Shown: positions 1 through 12,600 of the stretch, in pieces
Numbering within the stretch: the first letter of the stretch is position 1
Layout: every line of letters begins with the position of its first letter
Assembly (NCBI RefSeq): GCF_000003815.2
Contig: NC_049990.1
Coordinates: forward strand, 4,888,251-4,948,250
DNA: 60,000 nt
DNA from: Branchiostoma floridae
Taxonomy: Eukaryota > Chordata > Leptocardii > Amphioxiformes > Branchiostomatidae
Reading direction: 5' to 3'
Translations under genes and position numbers: made by a program
Notes under the pieces: generated by a model
Seen by the model: only the letters and a program-made list of their open reading frames with translations
What the model was told of the DNA's origin: nothing
The model's database searches: none

Positions 1-894
1 ACAACATTTTTTTTCCTAGGCCTAGGGACCAGTACATCATACGGGTGCAAAACATTTTTTTCTTCTTGGACCAATCAGAAAAAAACAGACCTGAAAAAAA
101 CAACAGAGGAACAGGTTTCGCCAATTACAAAATGGACACACTATGTCGGCAGCCATTTGGGGTCTAACCGGGGGGCCAAGAAGACAACAAGAGCGAAGTC
201 AAGTAGAGTCCATAGTCAATTGCACCAAGTTTCTACAGTCAAAGGTACAGAGACAGTTAGCCTTTATTACATGGAGATGGGATTTTAAAATGCAGTGGGA
301 GTCCAATAATCCACCAAACAGATTCCTTTGTAGCAAAATTGACCAATTACCATTGTTTTGAGTATTGCCAGTTCTCAAGTTTCCACAGACAATCAGGTCC
401 AGGTTCATGTCCAGACCTGGAAATGATCCTCTGGACCTGAATTTTCTGTACTGGTACCTCCCCCAACCAACAATAGAGTTTTTTTCTTTCTGTCCTTTCA
501 CATCTTATTCTTTGACTTAAGATTCATTTTGGCATTCTATGGCATTAGTTATCTGTTTTCTGATACTTTTTTTTTTCAATCTACAGAATATTTGTGCTCA
601 TTTTACAGCTGCTTTGCACAATTTATTGTGTGGTTGAAAACTTTTTTTTTGGAAATGGCCGAAAATTGGTGCGAGCGCGGATGTCATCCATATAATCAAA
701 TCAACATGGCCTAAGTCAGCCTGTGTCACCCAACATGTTAAACGTACAGAAAAGCTCTTAGCTGACAGGAATACATACTTAACTCTTGTTACCTTCATGT
801 CCATGTCTGTGAAGTTTTACTTTCTAGGAACTGCTTGTAGTTAACTGTTTCTCAATGACTTCTGACACTGATATCTGTAAAACTGATTCCTCAG
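1..894 (+). other. USP9X intron, 5' end beyond window
   Basis: No coding signal matches USP9X before the acceptor at 893-894. The stretch 219-465 is one copy of a dispersed repeat seen again at 51043-51262. The rest is AT-rich with T-runs; I see nothing else. Confidence 0.6.
219..465. repeat. Dispersed repeat, copy 1
   Basis: caccaagtttctacagtcaa, gattcctttgtag, attgttttgagtat and ctgtactggtacct are shared with 51043-51262 in the same order. Type unknown. Confidence 0.7.
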
Positions 895-3800
895 ACCGTG
901 GGGCCAATGCTACGAGCTCCTTACTCCCCACACCGTGGAGGAATACTTCCAGCCAATCATCGGCATCGTCCCCACCTTTCTGGACGGGCTGACGGACGAA
1001 GAGCTGAAGAAGGAAGCCAAGAACGAGGCCAAGAACGACCAGCTGTCTCAGATCATCAAGGCGCTGAAGTGTCTGGCCTCCCGAGTCCCCAACCAGGAGG
1101 AGACCATGAAGAATCTGGAGATGTTCCGCCTCAAGATGATCCTCAGGTGGGGAAAGATGTATTAATTTTGCTGTGGTTTAAAAAAATCTCTTACAGTAAA
1201 GATGTTACAGTAAAGATTAGAGATCGAAAACGTAAAAATGAATGCTAATGTTACTGTTCTTTTGTCATACTTATTCACATATCAGTGGAGTCAAGCTGTT
1301 GTTACAAAGAAAGCAGTTGATGCTAGATCAGAGTTTGAAGGCATTGAATTTAGAATGTTATTTTTGCTGTGGAAGGTTTGAAAAGAATCACCTTATGCAT
1401 TTAAATAGAATGTCACTATATCAAGTTTGTAGTTAGAGATACTTAAGCGATGGGCCAAATTTTTCAGGTAGCTTTGATTATTTCCTATAAAGATTTAATG
1501 CAGAATGTAATGATTTAGACTAAATTTAGTTTCATAGCGCAATAGTTGATGCTGACTTTTACATTGTTTTGTGAATTTGAACTTCGTAGCAAAATTCATA
1601 TCTTTATGTACAGGTTACATGTTATAGGTATGTATATGTTACTGGAATCTTTGCTTATAACATGAGCTACATTTGAGTTAGCCTGATTAAATCTTGCTTA
1701 TAGCAGCCCGCCCAACATCCACCGGCCTCCTCTGCGGTGAGGGGCAGGTTACAGCCCTGGACAGCAGAGTTTTACACAGACTACATTTGAGTTTTGTTTG
1801 AATTGTTTTCTTCAGATTGCTCCAGATCTCCTCCTTCAATGGTAAGATGAATGCTCTAAACGAGGTGAACAAAGTGATCGCCAGCGTGTCGTACTACACC
1901 CACCGACACAGTGGTATGGAGGAGGATGAGTGGCTCACGGCTGAGAGAATGGCGGTAAGCATGTCAGGAAGCATTGCAGTAATCATGTTTACAGTTTAGG
2001 CTTAGGTCCCATTTCTGAAATGGGGCCTGGCTGGGATGTTTGCAGAAACGAAAAATGATGTTAACTGAGGAATACACACAAATAGTTAATTTTTTAAAAA
2101 TGTTATACGTGTTTTGTTGCCTTTGCTATCATATTTTTCGTTTTTGAAAGCTACTCGGTGGGGCCCCGGGTTGAGAACTGGGACCTAGGCCTTAACCAAG
2201 GAGGCTATTTTCGGAATGTTCATTGTTCTATTGTAAATAGCATGACTCTGGAAGCTATGGATACATGATTATGGCCTATATGAGCATTTGAATCATTGAC
2301 TGATATTTGTCTTGAGCTAATACAGAAATAGTTAGACTTTGATTTCTGAAGCAACTCAGCATGGACCTGCTATTGTTGCTATCTTTCTTTGTGCACAAGC
2401 TATTGTCATGACTTTGTAGATGTAGGTAGCTATTGACCTCAAGAAAATAATGAAATTTTAGATCCCCAAGTGCCTTTCTTTGGAACAACAGAAGTTAAAT
2501 TGGAAGTCTGAAATAGTCCCTTGAATAACCCAAGCATCATGCTCGGGATCTGCAACTGAACTTTGCAATCTGTGGGAATGGATCCACCAGAACAATGTTC
2601 TGTGTGACAGTCTATAGCAACCTTTGAGTCAGTACTTAGCGAAACTAGGGAGATTATTTTAGCACAAGTGCAGGGAAGATTATTTAAGCACTAGTACCGA
2701 GGCATTCATATGTTCTATCATGTTGTGATGTGTAGGAATGGATCCAGCAGAACAACGTCCTGTCCATCGTGCTTCGTGACAGCCTACACCAGCCCCAGTA
2801 TGTGGAGAAAGGAAATGGTTTTAGCATAAATGTTGAGGCATTCATATGTTTTATTATTTTGTGATCTGTAGGAATGGATCCAGCAGAACAACGTCCTGTC
2901 CATCGTGCTCCGTGACAGCCTGCACCAGCCCCAGTACGTGGAGAAACTAGAGAAAATCCTGCGCTTTGTCATCAAGGAGAAGGCTCTAACCATGGGGGAC
3001 CTGGACAACATCTGGGCTGCACAGGTAAAGAATGTCTCAAAAATTGAATGAATGAACTTTATGGGTCAACAATCGCACATGGTTCATTGTATGGCAACCA
3101 ATAACAACTACTAGCTATATAGACAATGGTACTACGAGGCGTCATACAGAGCAACAAAGTATCATTGATAACAGCATGGTCATGAATGAATGATCTGTTC
3201 TCGCATTCAGATCCAACAATAAGGAACAGGCTGTACTTTATGTTAGGCTGTATCAACACTTTTCTTCATAGGGGCAGTAGCTTAATAGTAAAGGTGCAGG
3301 GAACCTAGGGACACCTAGAAATTGGGGCTAAAAGGGAAAGATTTAGCCCTGGCTGGCTAAGTTGTTGTTGTGTCAGTCACTAGAGCTTTCCGAGACTGGA
3401 ATAATCCCCATAATGTTGCCACATGGCGAGTTTCGTTTGATCTTATCATGCTTGCATTCGCCTGCCAATTTAGAGAGCACCGGGCAATAAATGATTCATT
3501 TATAAGTATCATTGTCTGTGCATTTCAAATGATGTCACTTTCATATCTCCCAACAACATAGCATTGGCTTCGCAAATATCTAAGTTGTCTACATCTCGTG
3601 CAAACACACTTCTACAGTACATGGTTTCTGACTAGGGCTGTCTTCAGGACCCGTCTTTCCATCCCAAGACAGAAATCGGCTTGTTTGAACAGAAAAAAAT
3701 TTCGCTAAGTCCATCCCCAAAACCTGATGTTCATGACAAAGAATGGATGAAAATGTACTTTCCTAGGCTGAAATTTACAATGACAGGTTTAACATAGCAA

Positions 3801-6800
3801 ATGAATAAGATGAGCTCCCAAATAATGAGTCAGAAATAAAAAAGATAAAGCTGAATACAACCCTGTTTCTGACCAATGTATCTATTGTTGTCTCTCCAGG
3901 CTGGGAAGCACGAGGCTATAGTGAAGAATGTCCACGACTTGTTGGCCAAACTGGCCTGGGACTTCTCACCAGAACAGCTTGACCATCTCTTTGACTGCTT
4001 CAAGGTAAGAAAGATCATAAAAATTATGTAGTTAACAGACACATCTAGTTTGTCCCGTCCCAAGAAAAGAATTAAAGGCATTCAGAGGTTCACATATATA
4101 GTTTCAGTAGTCCAATTGATTTGTAACAAGTACCTTTTGTCAAAGCCTGTCCCAGTACATCAGATGGCAGGGATAGGCATTGAGTGGGAAGGCTGACAGA
4201 CTTAAGATTGAAAGTTCATGGATCTGATCCCTGTCTTGACGCTGTGTCCTTGAAAAAAACCTTTTTTCACGACTTACCTCATTCTCCGCGGTGAAAATGG
4301 GTATCTGACTTTAGTAACGTAGGTGGAAAGAGAGGGATGGACCTCTTCCTTACAATACAAGACACAGACAGTGTATAACAACCCTCTGTCCCTACTTTTG
4401 GAATAGTACTTGTCTACTGTAAATGCATTTAAGTTCGCTGGGATTTACTTTCAGGGTGGTGGGAAAATGGAGTTTTTGCGGTAGTGCCATAGACTGTAGT
4501 CAAAAACTATAATGGAAAAATGTTCGCAGTGGTTTTAAGTTTGCGGTTAAGTGACCACCGCGAAAACCACGTATATATAACCACCTTGAACATTTCTGCA
4601 TTTGCAGTATTTTTTGTGTTAAAAATTACCTCCTTGCCTTTGCAGGAGAGCTGGAAAGATGCCAGTAAGAAACAGCGAGAGAAGCTACTGGAGCTGATCC
4701 GACGGCTGGCAGAGGACGACAAGGATGGAGTCATGGCCCACAAGGTGGTTATTTTTTATCTGTATAAATCCTCTTCTGGTTAAATTAGTAAGAATGCCAA
4801 TGTTTGATACTCATAGACTTGGATGCTATGGGAAAGGTTTGTAGTTTTTGCATAGCATTGTGAAAGGCTTATATGAAAGGTGTATCCTTTGTCTTCAGTG
4901 TCAAATGTAAGAATAGCTTTTCAGTACAATGAAACTGTCTGGTGCTACATTTCATGCAGTTGTCCTTAGGTGTTGAACCTCCTTCCAGTTGAGATGTGCC
5001 CACATATACCATGGACCTTCTCTGAGTTGCGCAAGTTTTGCCTAACAGTGCCATATGGACCAGGCTCTGAATTTTGCTAGTTTTACCTAACTGTGCTGTG
5101 TGGACTCGGCCCTGAACTGTGACCGTTTTCCCTAACTCTGCTGTTGTATATGTCACCAGATGTTAAACCTCCTGTGGAACCTGGCACACAGTGAAGATGT
5201 CCCCACAGATATCATGGTCCAGGCCCTGACTGTGCTAGTTTTGCCTAACTGTGCTGTATGGACCGGGCCCCAAGCTGTAACAGTTTTGCCTAACTATACA
5301 ATTTTATATGTCACCAGGTGTTAAACCTCCTGTGAAACCTGGCGCACAGTGAAGACGTCCCCACAGATATCATGGACCAGGCCCTGACTGTAACAGTTTT
5401 ACCTAACTCTGCTTAAGGATGAGGCCCTGACTAACAGTTCTGCCTAACTGTGCTGTTTTATACATCACCAGGTATTAAACCTCCTGTGGAACTTGGCACA
5501 CAGTGAAGGCGTCCCCACAAACATAATGGACCAGGCCCTGACTGTAACCGTTTTAGCAAACTGTGCTCCCCCTAAACTGTTACAGTTTTACCTAACTGTG
5601 CTATTTTCTATGTCACCAGGTTTTAAACCTCCTGTGGAACTTGGCACACAGTGAGGATGTCCCCACAGACATCATGGACCAGGCCCTGACTGTAACAGTT
5701 TTGCCTAACTGTGCTAAGCTGTGTTAGTTTTGCCTAACTCTACTATTTTATATGTCACCAGGTTTTAAACCTCTTGTGGAACCTGGCGCACAGTGAAGAC
5801 GTCCCCACAGACATCATGGACCAGGCCCTGAGTGCACACATTAAGATCCTGGACTACAGCTGTTCACAGGTACCTGTAAGGGCATTTCCTCTTGTTCTTG
5901 TAGTTCAGTAGAGGTGGACCAGGATACAGACATAAACTCATCAGATATGGGAAGGGGTTTCTTGGTAAATTTTGTCAGCTAAATTTTGTTCCTCTTTCAA
6001 CTTTTCTATGAATGTAGTAAAGATTGAAGTTCAGAAAGCCTTTCTCTTCCAACTTTATTCTATAGATACAAGAAATATTTAAGTGTCAAAGCATTTTTGT
6101 TGTGTTATTCAACAGCAAAATAAGTTAATTCAAAGTCATTGTTTGGTACACACTTTGGTTTAGTGAGAATTCAGGAAAAACCAAAAGAAAGAAAAGAGTG
6201 CATTTGGTCTCTCCACAGTCGCCTGTACCTTTATGAAGGGATGATATTAAAAATTAAAAACAAGTTGAAATTTCTGGACATCTGTAAGAGGTTACTTTAC
6301 ATTCACACCAAACCTGTGTATCTGACTGTTTATGTCTGTAGTACCTGGTCAAGTTTGATGCTTGGTGTTGTGGTGATGCTTTAGGTTAGGTCAGATGAGC
6401 TGAGATCCAAGTAACGTTGCTTGAAAAAGATTCCTACTTCTTACATGCATTGTAGTATGGCAGGGTGTGTATTTTGCATTTAGATAGTTCAGAAATTTCA
6501 GTACAGTTTGGTATTGTAGTGATTTTTTAACTGATAGCTTAAATGTGCATTGTGCTTGCTGTGCTTGGAGAGTTTTTAACAGTTTGGGATTGTATTTAGA
6601 TCTGCTGAAAACATGGTCAGGCGAAAACATGTTAGATAAAAGTTGAAAGTTTCCTGTTATTAAAATCATTTGATGAAAATGACATATTTGGACATTTCAG
6701 TACTGATATGAATAGTAATAGGTGGAGAAGTTTTGAAATAAAAGTGTGTCCAAAGCAGAAAGGTAAAACACTAGGGCCCTGTAGAGTTCCTTTCCGTCAC

Positions 6801-9624
6801 AAGACCTTGTTTTTCCAGGATCGTGATGCCCAGAAGACCCAGTGGATCGACCGCTTTGTCGACGAACTCAAGAACGACCAGTGGGTTCTCCCCGCCCTCA
6901 AACAAATCCGCGAAATCTGCCAACTCTTCGGCGAGGCTCCGCAAAATTACAACCACGCCCAGCGCAGTCCCCACGTTTACTATCGGCACGAGGTCATAAA
7001 CCAGCTACAACAGACTCATTCTCTAGTGACGCTCGTGGCGGAAAATCTCGCTTCTTACATGAACAAAGTTCGGGGAATGCTGAAGGAAAACCCGGACATG
7101 GACCCGAATGTTGTCCAGCCAAGCGAGAGGTACACCCATTTACAGCAGGTCCAGGAAAGACTCAACTTTCTTAGGTAAGGAGCTCAAAGTTTGTACATAG
7201 TAGAATAGATAAGTAGTGTTTGTCTGACAAGTAAAAGTAGTTGCTGATTCATAGTTGCTAAAGGTAAGCTCAAAGGAGACTTGGTCACATTGACTGTGAG
7301 GAAGCTATTTTTGTGACAAAATTGTAGTAGCTTCTTGTATACTATAAAGATAGGTATTGTAATAAAGTAGAAAATATGTTAAGATTTAGGAATTTTTAGC
7401 TTGTAGATTTTTGTATCTTCTATTGCTAACCTGATGTTGTCATGGACCAGGTATGTTTGTGATAACTAGTCCTTGCTCATTGCTATTTGATTCCCCCACA
7501 GCGATTTGCTTGTATCTAGGTTTCCATATCTTCTGTTGTCATCGTGATACTATAAAGATTTTTGCTGTTAGCTAGCCATTGCTCAGTGTTGCATATTTCT
7601 TTCTCCCTGTGCCTGTCCAGGTTTTTACTGAAGGACGGCCAGCTGTGGCTGTGTGCCCCTCAAGCCAAACAGATCTGGAACTGTCTGGCTGAGAATGCTG
7701 TGTTTGTTAGTGACAGAGAGGCTTGCTTCAAGTGGTTTTCTAAGGTGAGAGGCAATTTTCAAAATGATAAACTTTTCAGGGAATAGCCTTGTTCTCAAGT
7801 TCTCATGTGACACTAAATTCTGAGGAAACAGGAATCATACTGGCTTCCTAGTTCCCTATGTGTTGGGCATTACTTTGAAATATCTCATAGAATATGCCAT
7901 TGATACCCAGTATTGGAAAAGTGACTGTTAGATGCCCACTGTGTACTGCTCAGTCTCCAGGTTTGTTCCTGAATAGTATTCCCATTCAGAGTCACATTTT
8001 GCAGTGTGTGTGTTGCATAGATTTACAGAGACATTTATAGAGTTTCCTGAGTAGTATATGATGCCCATTCAAAGTCACATTTTGCATATATTTGTGCTCC
8101 ATTGATTAAGAGATTCTTAACCTTTCTTCACAGCTGATGGGAGATGAGCCTGACCTTGACCCTGAGATCAACAGAGACTTCTTTGAAGGCAACGTTCTAC
8201 AGCTGGACCCAGCACTGCTTACAGAGAATGGGATTAAGTAAGGCCGTAAACTTCTTGTTCATTGATGATATTTATAACTTCATGGTATTATAGAAGACAG
8301 TGATTTCTGAGGAATAGATGTAGTTTTTGCCTTGTATTAGATCACAAAAACTCCAGGCTTTTACATGTATAACAGGATGAACCAAGAAAGGTGATGGAGG
8401 AAAGAAAAAAGATTGGCCACACAAACAAAATAATTCTGCTGTTCCTCTGTAGATATTTGACTGTTGTTTTGAGGCCGTAAACTCCAAGGCAAAAGAGGAA
8501 CATTTCAAATCATGATTAAGGCAAAGGGTTTTAACAGAATGTGGAAGGGAGAAGAAAATGAAGGAGCAAAGAAAAGATTAAACATCCCTGCCAAATTAAA
8601 ATAGCATTGGTAGATAGCATTTTACCTCTGTGATGTTATGTCCACAACAAAGATTACTCATAAAAATGTTTTCTGTCCCTGTAGATGCTTTGACCGGTTC
8701 TTCAAGGCAGTGAACCTGAAGGAGAACAAGCTGGTGTGCAAGCGGAGAACGTACATGATGGACAACCTGGAGCTGATCGGGCTGGAGTACATCTGGAGAG
8801 TCATCCTCCTGGGACAGGATGAGATAGCAGCCAAGGCCATCGACCTACTGAGGGAAACTTACACCAACCTGGGGCCGCGGCTACAGACTAACCAGGTATG
8901 GTGGCAATGACTTCTTATGGTATTTGTTGCAAACTGAAAGGAAAGATGAAAAATAAGAGGAAAAGATCGTCGGGTTAGTAGTAGCGATCAACCTCTGGAG
9001 GGAAACCAACCTAAGGCCTTGGCTACAAACTAATCAGGAGGGATGTCTGAGCAACTACGATCAAACTTAGCTGTGTTTCATTGCTGTTGAAATCTGAATC
9101 AAATGTCGAGCAAAACAGAAAACTGAAATTTATTTTGTGTGTTATAGAATGAAGTAGAGACAAAAAGTATTTCATGTGACTTGTAGCTTTTTAATAGTCT
9201 TTCTTTTTTGTATTTCCATCCTATTTTTGTAAGATCTCAGTTTTAATCCAAACTGGAAGTAGAAGTGAAAAGATTTTGCTTCATGCAAAGTGATAAAAAC
9301 TGTTATTCTTGGTCTTGTAATGCATAGTCAGCATTTGAGATGCAAGGGATCCTTTTTCAGATAGCATGCAACTTATGAGTTTTTTTCTTAACGAGCCTTT
9401 CTCTTCTTGCAGGTTGACATCCATGTAGATTTCATCCAGTCCTGTTTTGACCGCCTGAAAGCTGCGTACGACACGATATGTATCCTAGAGAACGACAAGG
9501 ACAGTTTGGAGGACATCAGAACGGAGGTCACCCGTATGATCCGTGTGCTGAGTGTTCTTCGGGAATACATCAGCGAGTACGATAACGACTTCACCGAGGA
9601 GAGAACCATCCTTCCAATGGCCAG
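895..9624 (+). CDS. USP9X: USP9X N-terminal helical-repeat region (exons 1-11 of the window)
   Basis: These 11 exons encode about the first 620 residues of the visible protein. This part of the family is a long alpha-solenoid scaffold upstream of the ubiquitin-like domain. Conserved stretches include [45 protein letters not shown] and [17 protein letters not shown]. Exons 4 and 5 are exactly 105 and 99 nt (phase 0 to 0). Exons 3, 6 and 10 have decayed duplicate pieces beside them (see repeats), so gene finders may call spurious exons here. No catalytic residues lie in this part. The role as a substrate-binding scaffold is inferred from the family. Confidence 0.93.
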
Positions 9625-12600
9625 GTGAGCTTTGTGTTAGATTGCAGGTGTTCTATAATTGCACGGCCTATTTGCTAGTGAATTTTGTGCAATTATCCAG
9701 CTGGTGCAATAATGCGAAGTTATCTAGCTGGACCGCACTGGTTTGGGATTTGGGGACTCCGTGCAGTTAACAGAAGTGTGCGTTATTCCATTGTGCAATT
9801 AACTGGCTTCCACTGTATATTAAGTACATTAAGGGTTATATTTGTATATTAAGGGTTTGTGTGTTAGTGTGGTTATACTTATAGATGTATGGCAGCTGCT
9901 CACTTTTAAGACAGGATTTGATGTGCAAGTATTTGAGAGAATACTAGTAGCTTACATTATTAAGACATGCCATGCAATGTAAGATTGTTGCTGTCTTTTA
10001 TTAGTTCACCCCTTTCTTGCTGGTTTATGTAGTAATTGTTGTAGATATACCTCATACTAGTCATATTAAAAAGGAGGATATGTGTGCTGGTCAGGAACAC
10101 AAGAGTGGTTGCTTATCGAATGTATTTTCCTTGTTTCACAGGGCCTGCAGAGGGAAGCATGTGTCGTTGATCGTCCGTTTCCCAAACCAGGGAAGACAGG
10201 TGGAGGATTTGGATGTCTGGTCTCACACAAACGAGACTGTTGGGGCACTACGGAGACACATTCTCACCAGGTAAGAGCCTTGATAAGACATGGAAAGTCC
10301 TGAAACTCACTTTCTTTATTCATTCTTTCTTAAATTTTATCTGGATTATAACTATTAATGAAAGTAATATCTTTAGTTAGATGTTTGGAACTTAAAAGTT
10401 TGCAAGAAGAAAAATGTGGTGACTTAAAATTTCCTCAAAAAAGATGCCTTGAAAGTCTTGGATGAAGTCTACGATGACTGTTTTAGCAATGTGTTTTTTT
10501 TTTTTAATTTCTGACAAAACAACATATTTTTTCAGAGTTAAAGCAAACAATGCCAACACCAAGCTGGACCTGTATGTGAATGGAGAACTGCTGGACCCAG
10601 CTGACGATAGGAAACTCATCTCACAGGTTCAACTGAGAGATAAAACAGTAAGGCAAACTAGTGTTGTTTTATTTCATTTTGTATGGCATAAACAGCATAT
10701 CGCCTTAAAGCATACATGCACAGCTACTGTATTATATACAATAGGAAGGGGCAAACTGTGTAACAGACTGTGCCGCACCCTACCCTTATCAATAAGTATG
10801 TTGGGTTATTAAGCATGCTAAGGGTATTCTCTGCTAGTACCATCTCTCCCAAAACTGTAATCACTAACAGTAACTAAAATGCCCCTACCTTAATCGGTAA
10901 CAGGAGATTTTTTTGTGTTTTGTGGGCGTAGATGTTACCCTGCAAAGTTCAAAGTTGTCTATTTTTCTTCAACAGTTGATCACAGCGAAACTGTGCCAGG
11001 TGGGTGCCAACATGCCGTCGTCTCCCGACAGCTCGTCTGACTCGTCAGTGGGTTCCCCCAGTAACATGTTCGATGGTCCCAATGTGGAGGCTGAGAGCTG
11101 TCTACCTGGGGTGGTAAGTGTAGACTGTTTTAACTTGCATAAGGTGTAATCTGCCTTTAGTTAGTGTTGTGCAGCACACCAGTGCTAAACTTTTTTGATT
11201 GCTGAAGTCCAATTTGCACATTCTTTCACAGCTGCAGTAAAACCTGCACAAGTGACCTGGCCAATATGACCACTTTCTGGTGATCCCTTACATAACTGTT
11301 CCCAGTGACAAAAGCATTACTAGTCCAGTCTATGGAGACCACCTGTCCACATAGACTAGACCCTATCTGGCCGCTGAGTGGTCTTCTTGTACAAAGGTTG
11401 ACTGTATTACACATCTGTATATAGTATATGTACCCCCACTTGTACTGATGGCGTGTCCTTCAAAGCTGAAGGAATGTGTCTATTGTCAAACACAGACCTC
11501 AAAGTTTAGGTCACGCCTGAACGAGTGTAATGCAAATCAGGGTAAGGCTGGGATTTGAACCCACGGTCCACTCAGTTAATAATGACTACTGTTCCTTCCC
11601 CAGTTGGCAGCCCAGCAGCAGCGTTATGCCCAGTTCCTGTTCCAGCTGTCAGACCTGGGCAGCTCCCTGGCCATCCCCCAGCTGAGAGACGGGGCACGAT
11701 CGCTACTCAAGCTCATGCCTGCAGGTGAGTCATGCCTCCACTTGTCATCCAGTACAAATTGAATCCTGAAACAAAGGGTCTGGTCAGGGTTTCGGCATTT
11801 CCATATACTAAAGGCTGTAATACACAGGGAGCACAGCAGGTGTTTCATTTATACGCTCACCACAGTCAAGTGTGATTTTTGTGATCTCCTTGCCATGTTA
11901 TTCCTGCATAAGGGCTATTGGGCCTTGAACATATCATTTTATAGACAGTTATGGCTCTGAACTGTGAAACATAAGAGTACTCTCACAGAAAGGAGCAAGG
12001 GGCCTGTCTCTGGCCCAGGCACTTAGGCGTACTGTTTTGTAAGATAATTTTTTTTTATGGATGGTAAGAGTAATGCGTAAAATATTGTGTTGTTTGTCTG
12101 TAGATACCCACACAGTGGATAAGCTGCGTGCCCTGTGTCTGGACCACGCTAAGCTGGGAGAACAGAGTCTGTCCCCGTCCCTGGAGTCTCTTTTCTTCTC
12201 ACAGTCCCCGGCACAAGTACTCTATCATCTAGAGGTACGTCCTGCATAGATCTTTTTTTATCCCATGTTGTGTTTCCAATTACTGTTCTTAAAAAATTAA
12301 AGCCAGTAGGTTTGGATATTTTATTCTCATGTAAGTCTGGTGTCAATTTCTTTACCTAGATGTCAGATAGAAAATATAATGCACTTTGCCAGTGGTCAAC
12401 AAAAACTTCTAGGGCAGGCAAGGCAGTTTTTTTGCTAGGGTTAGTCGGTTCACTGGAAATTCAACATTTGTTTCCTAGGCCTAACCAGAGAGATCTGATA
12501 TAAACCCATGCACTCAGTGGTTGATGGTTGACAACCACCAACAGTTCTTGTCAAATCCTGACCCCCAAATAACCTCATCAAAGACAAAGTAAGAGGAGGG

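Noticed and set aside
5160-5690. Exon 6 copies as mutually exclusive alternative exons.
   Set aside because: They lack donors, end at the same internal codon, and one carries an in-frame stop, so they look like decayed junction duplicates.
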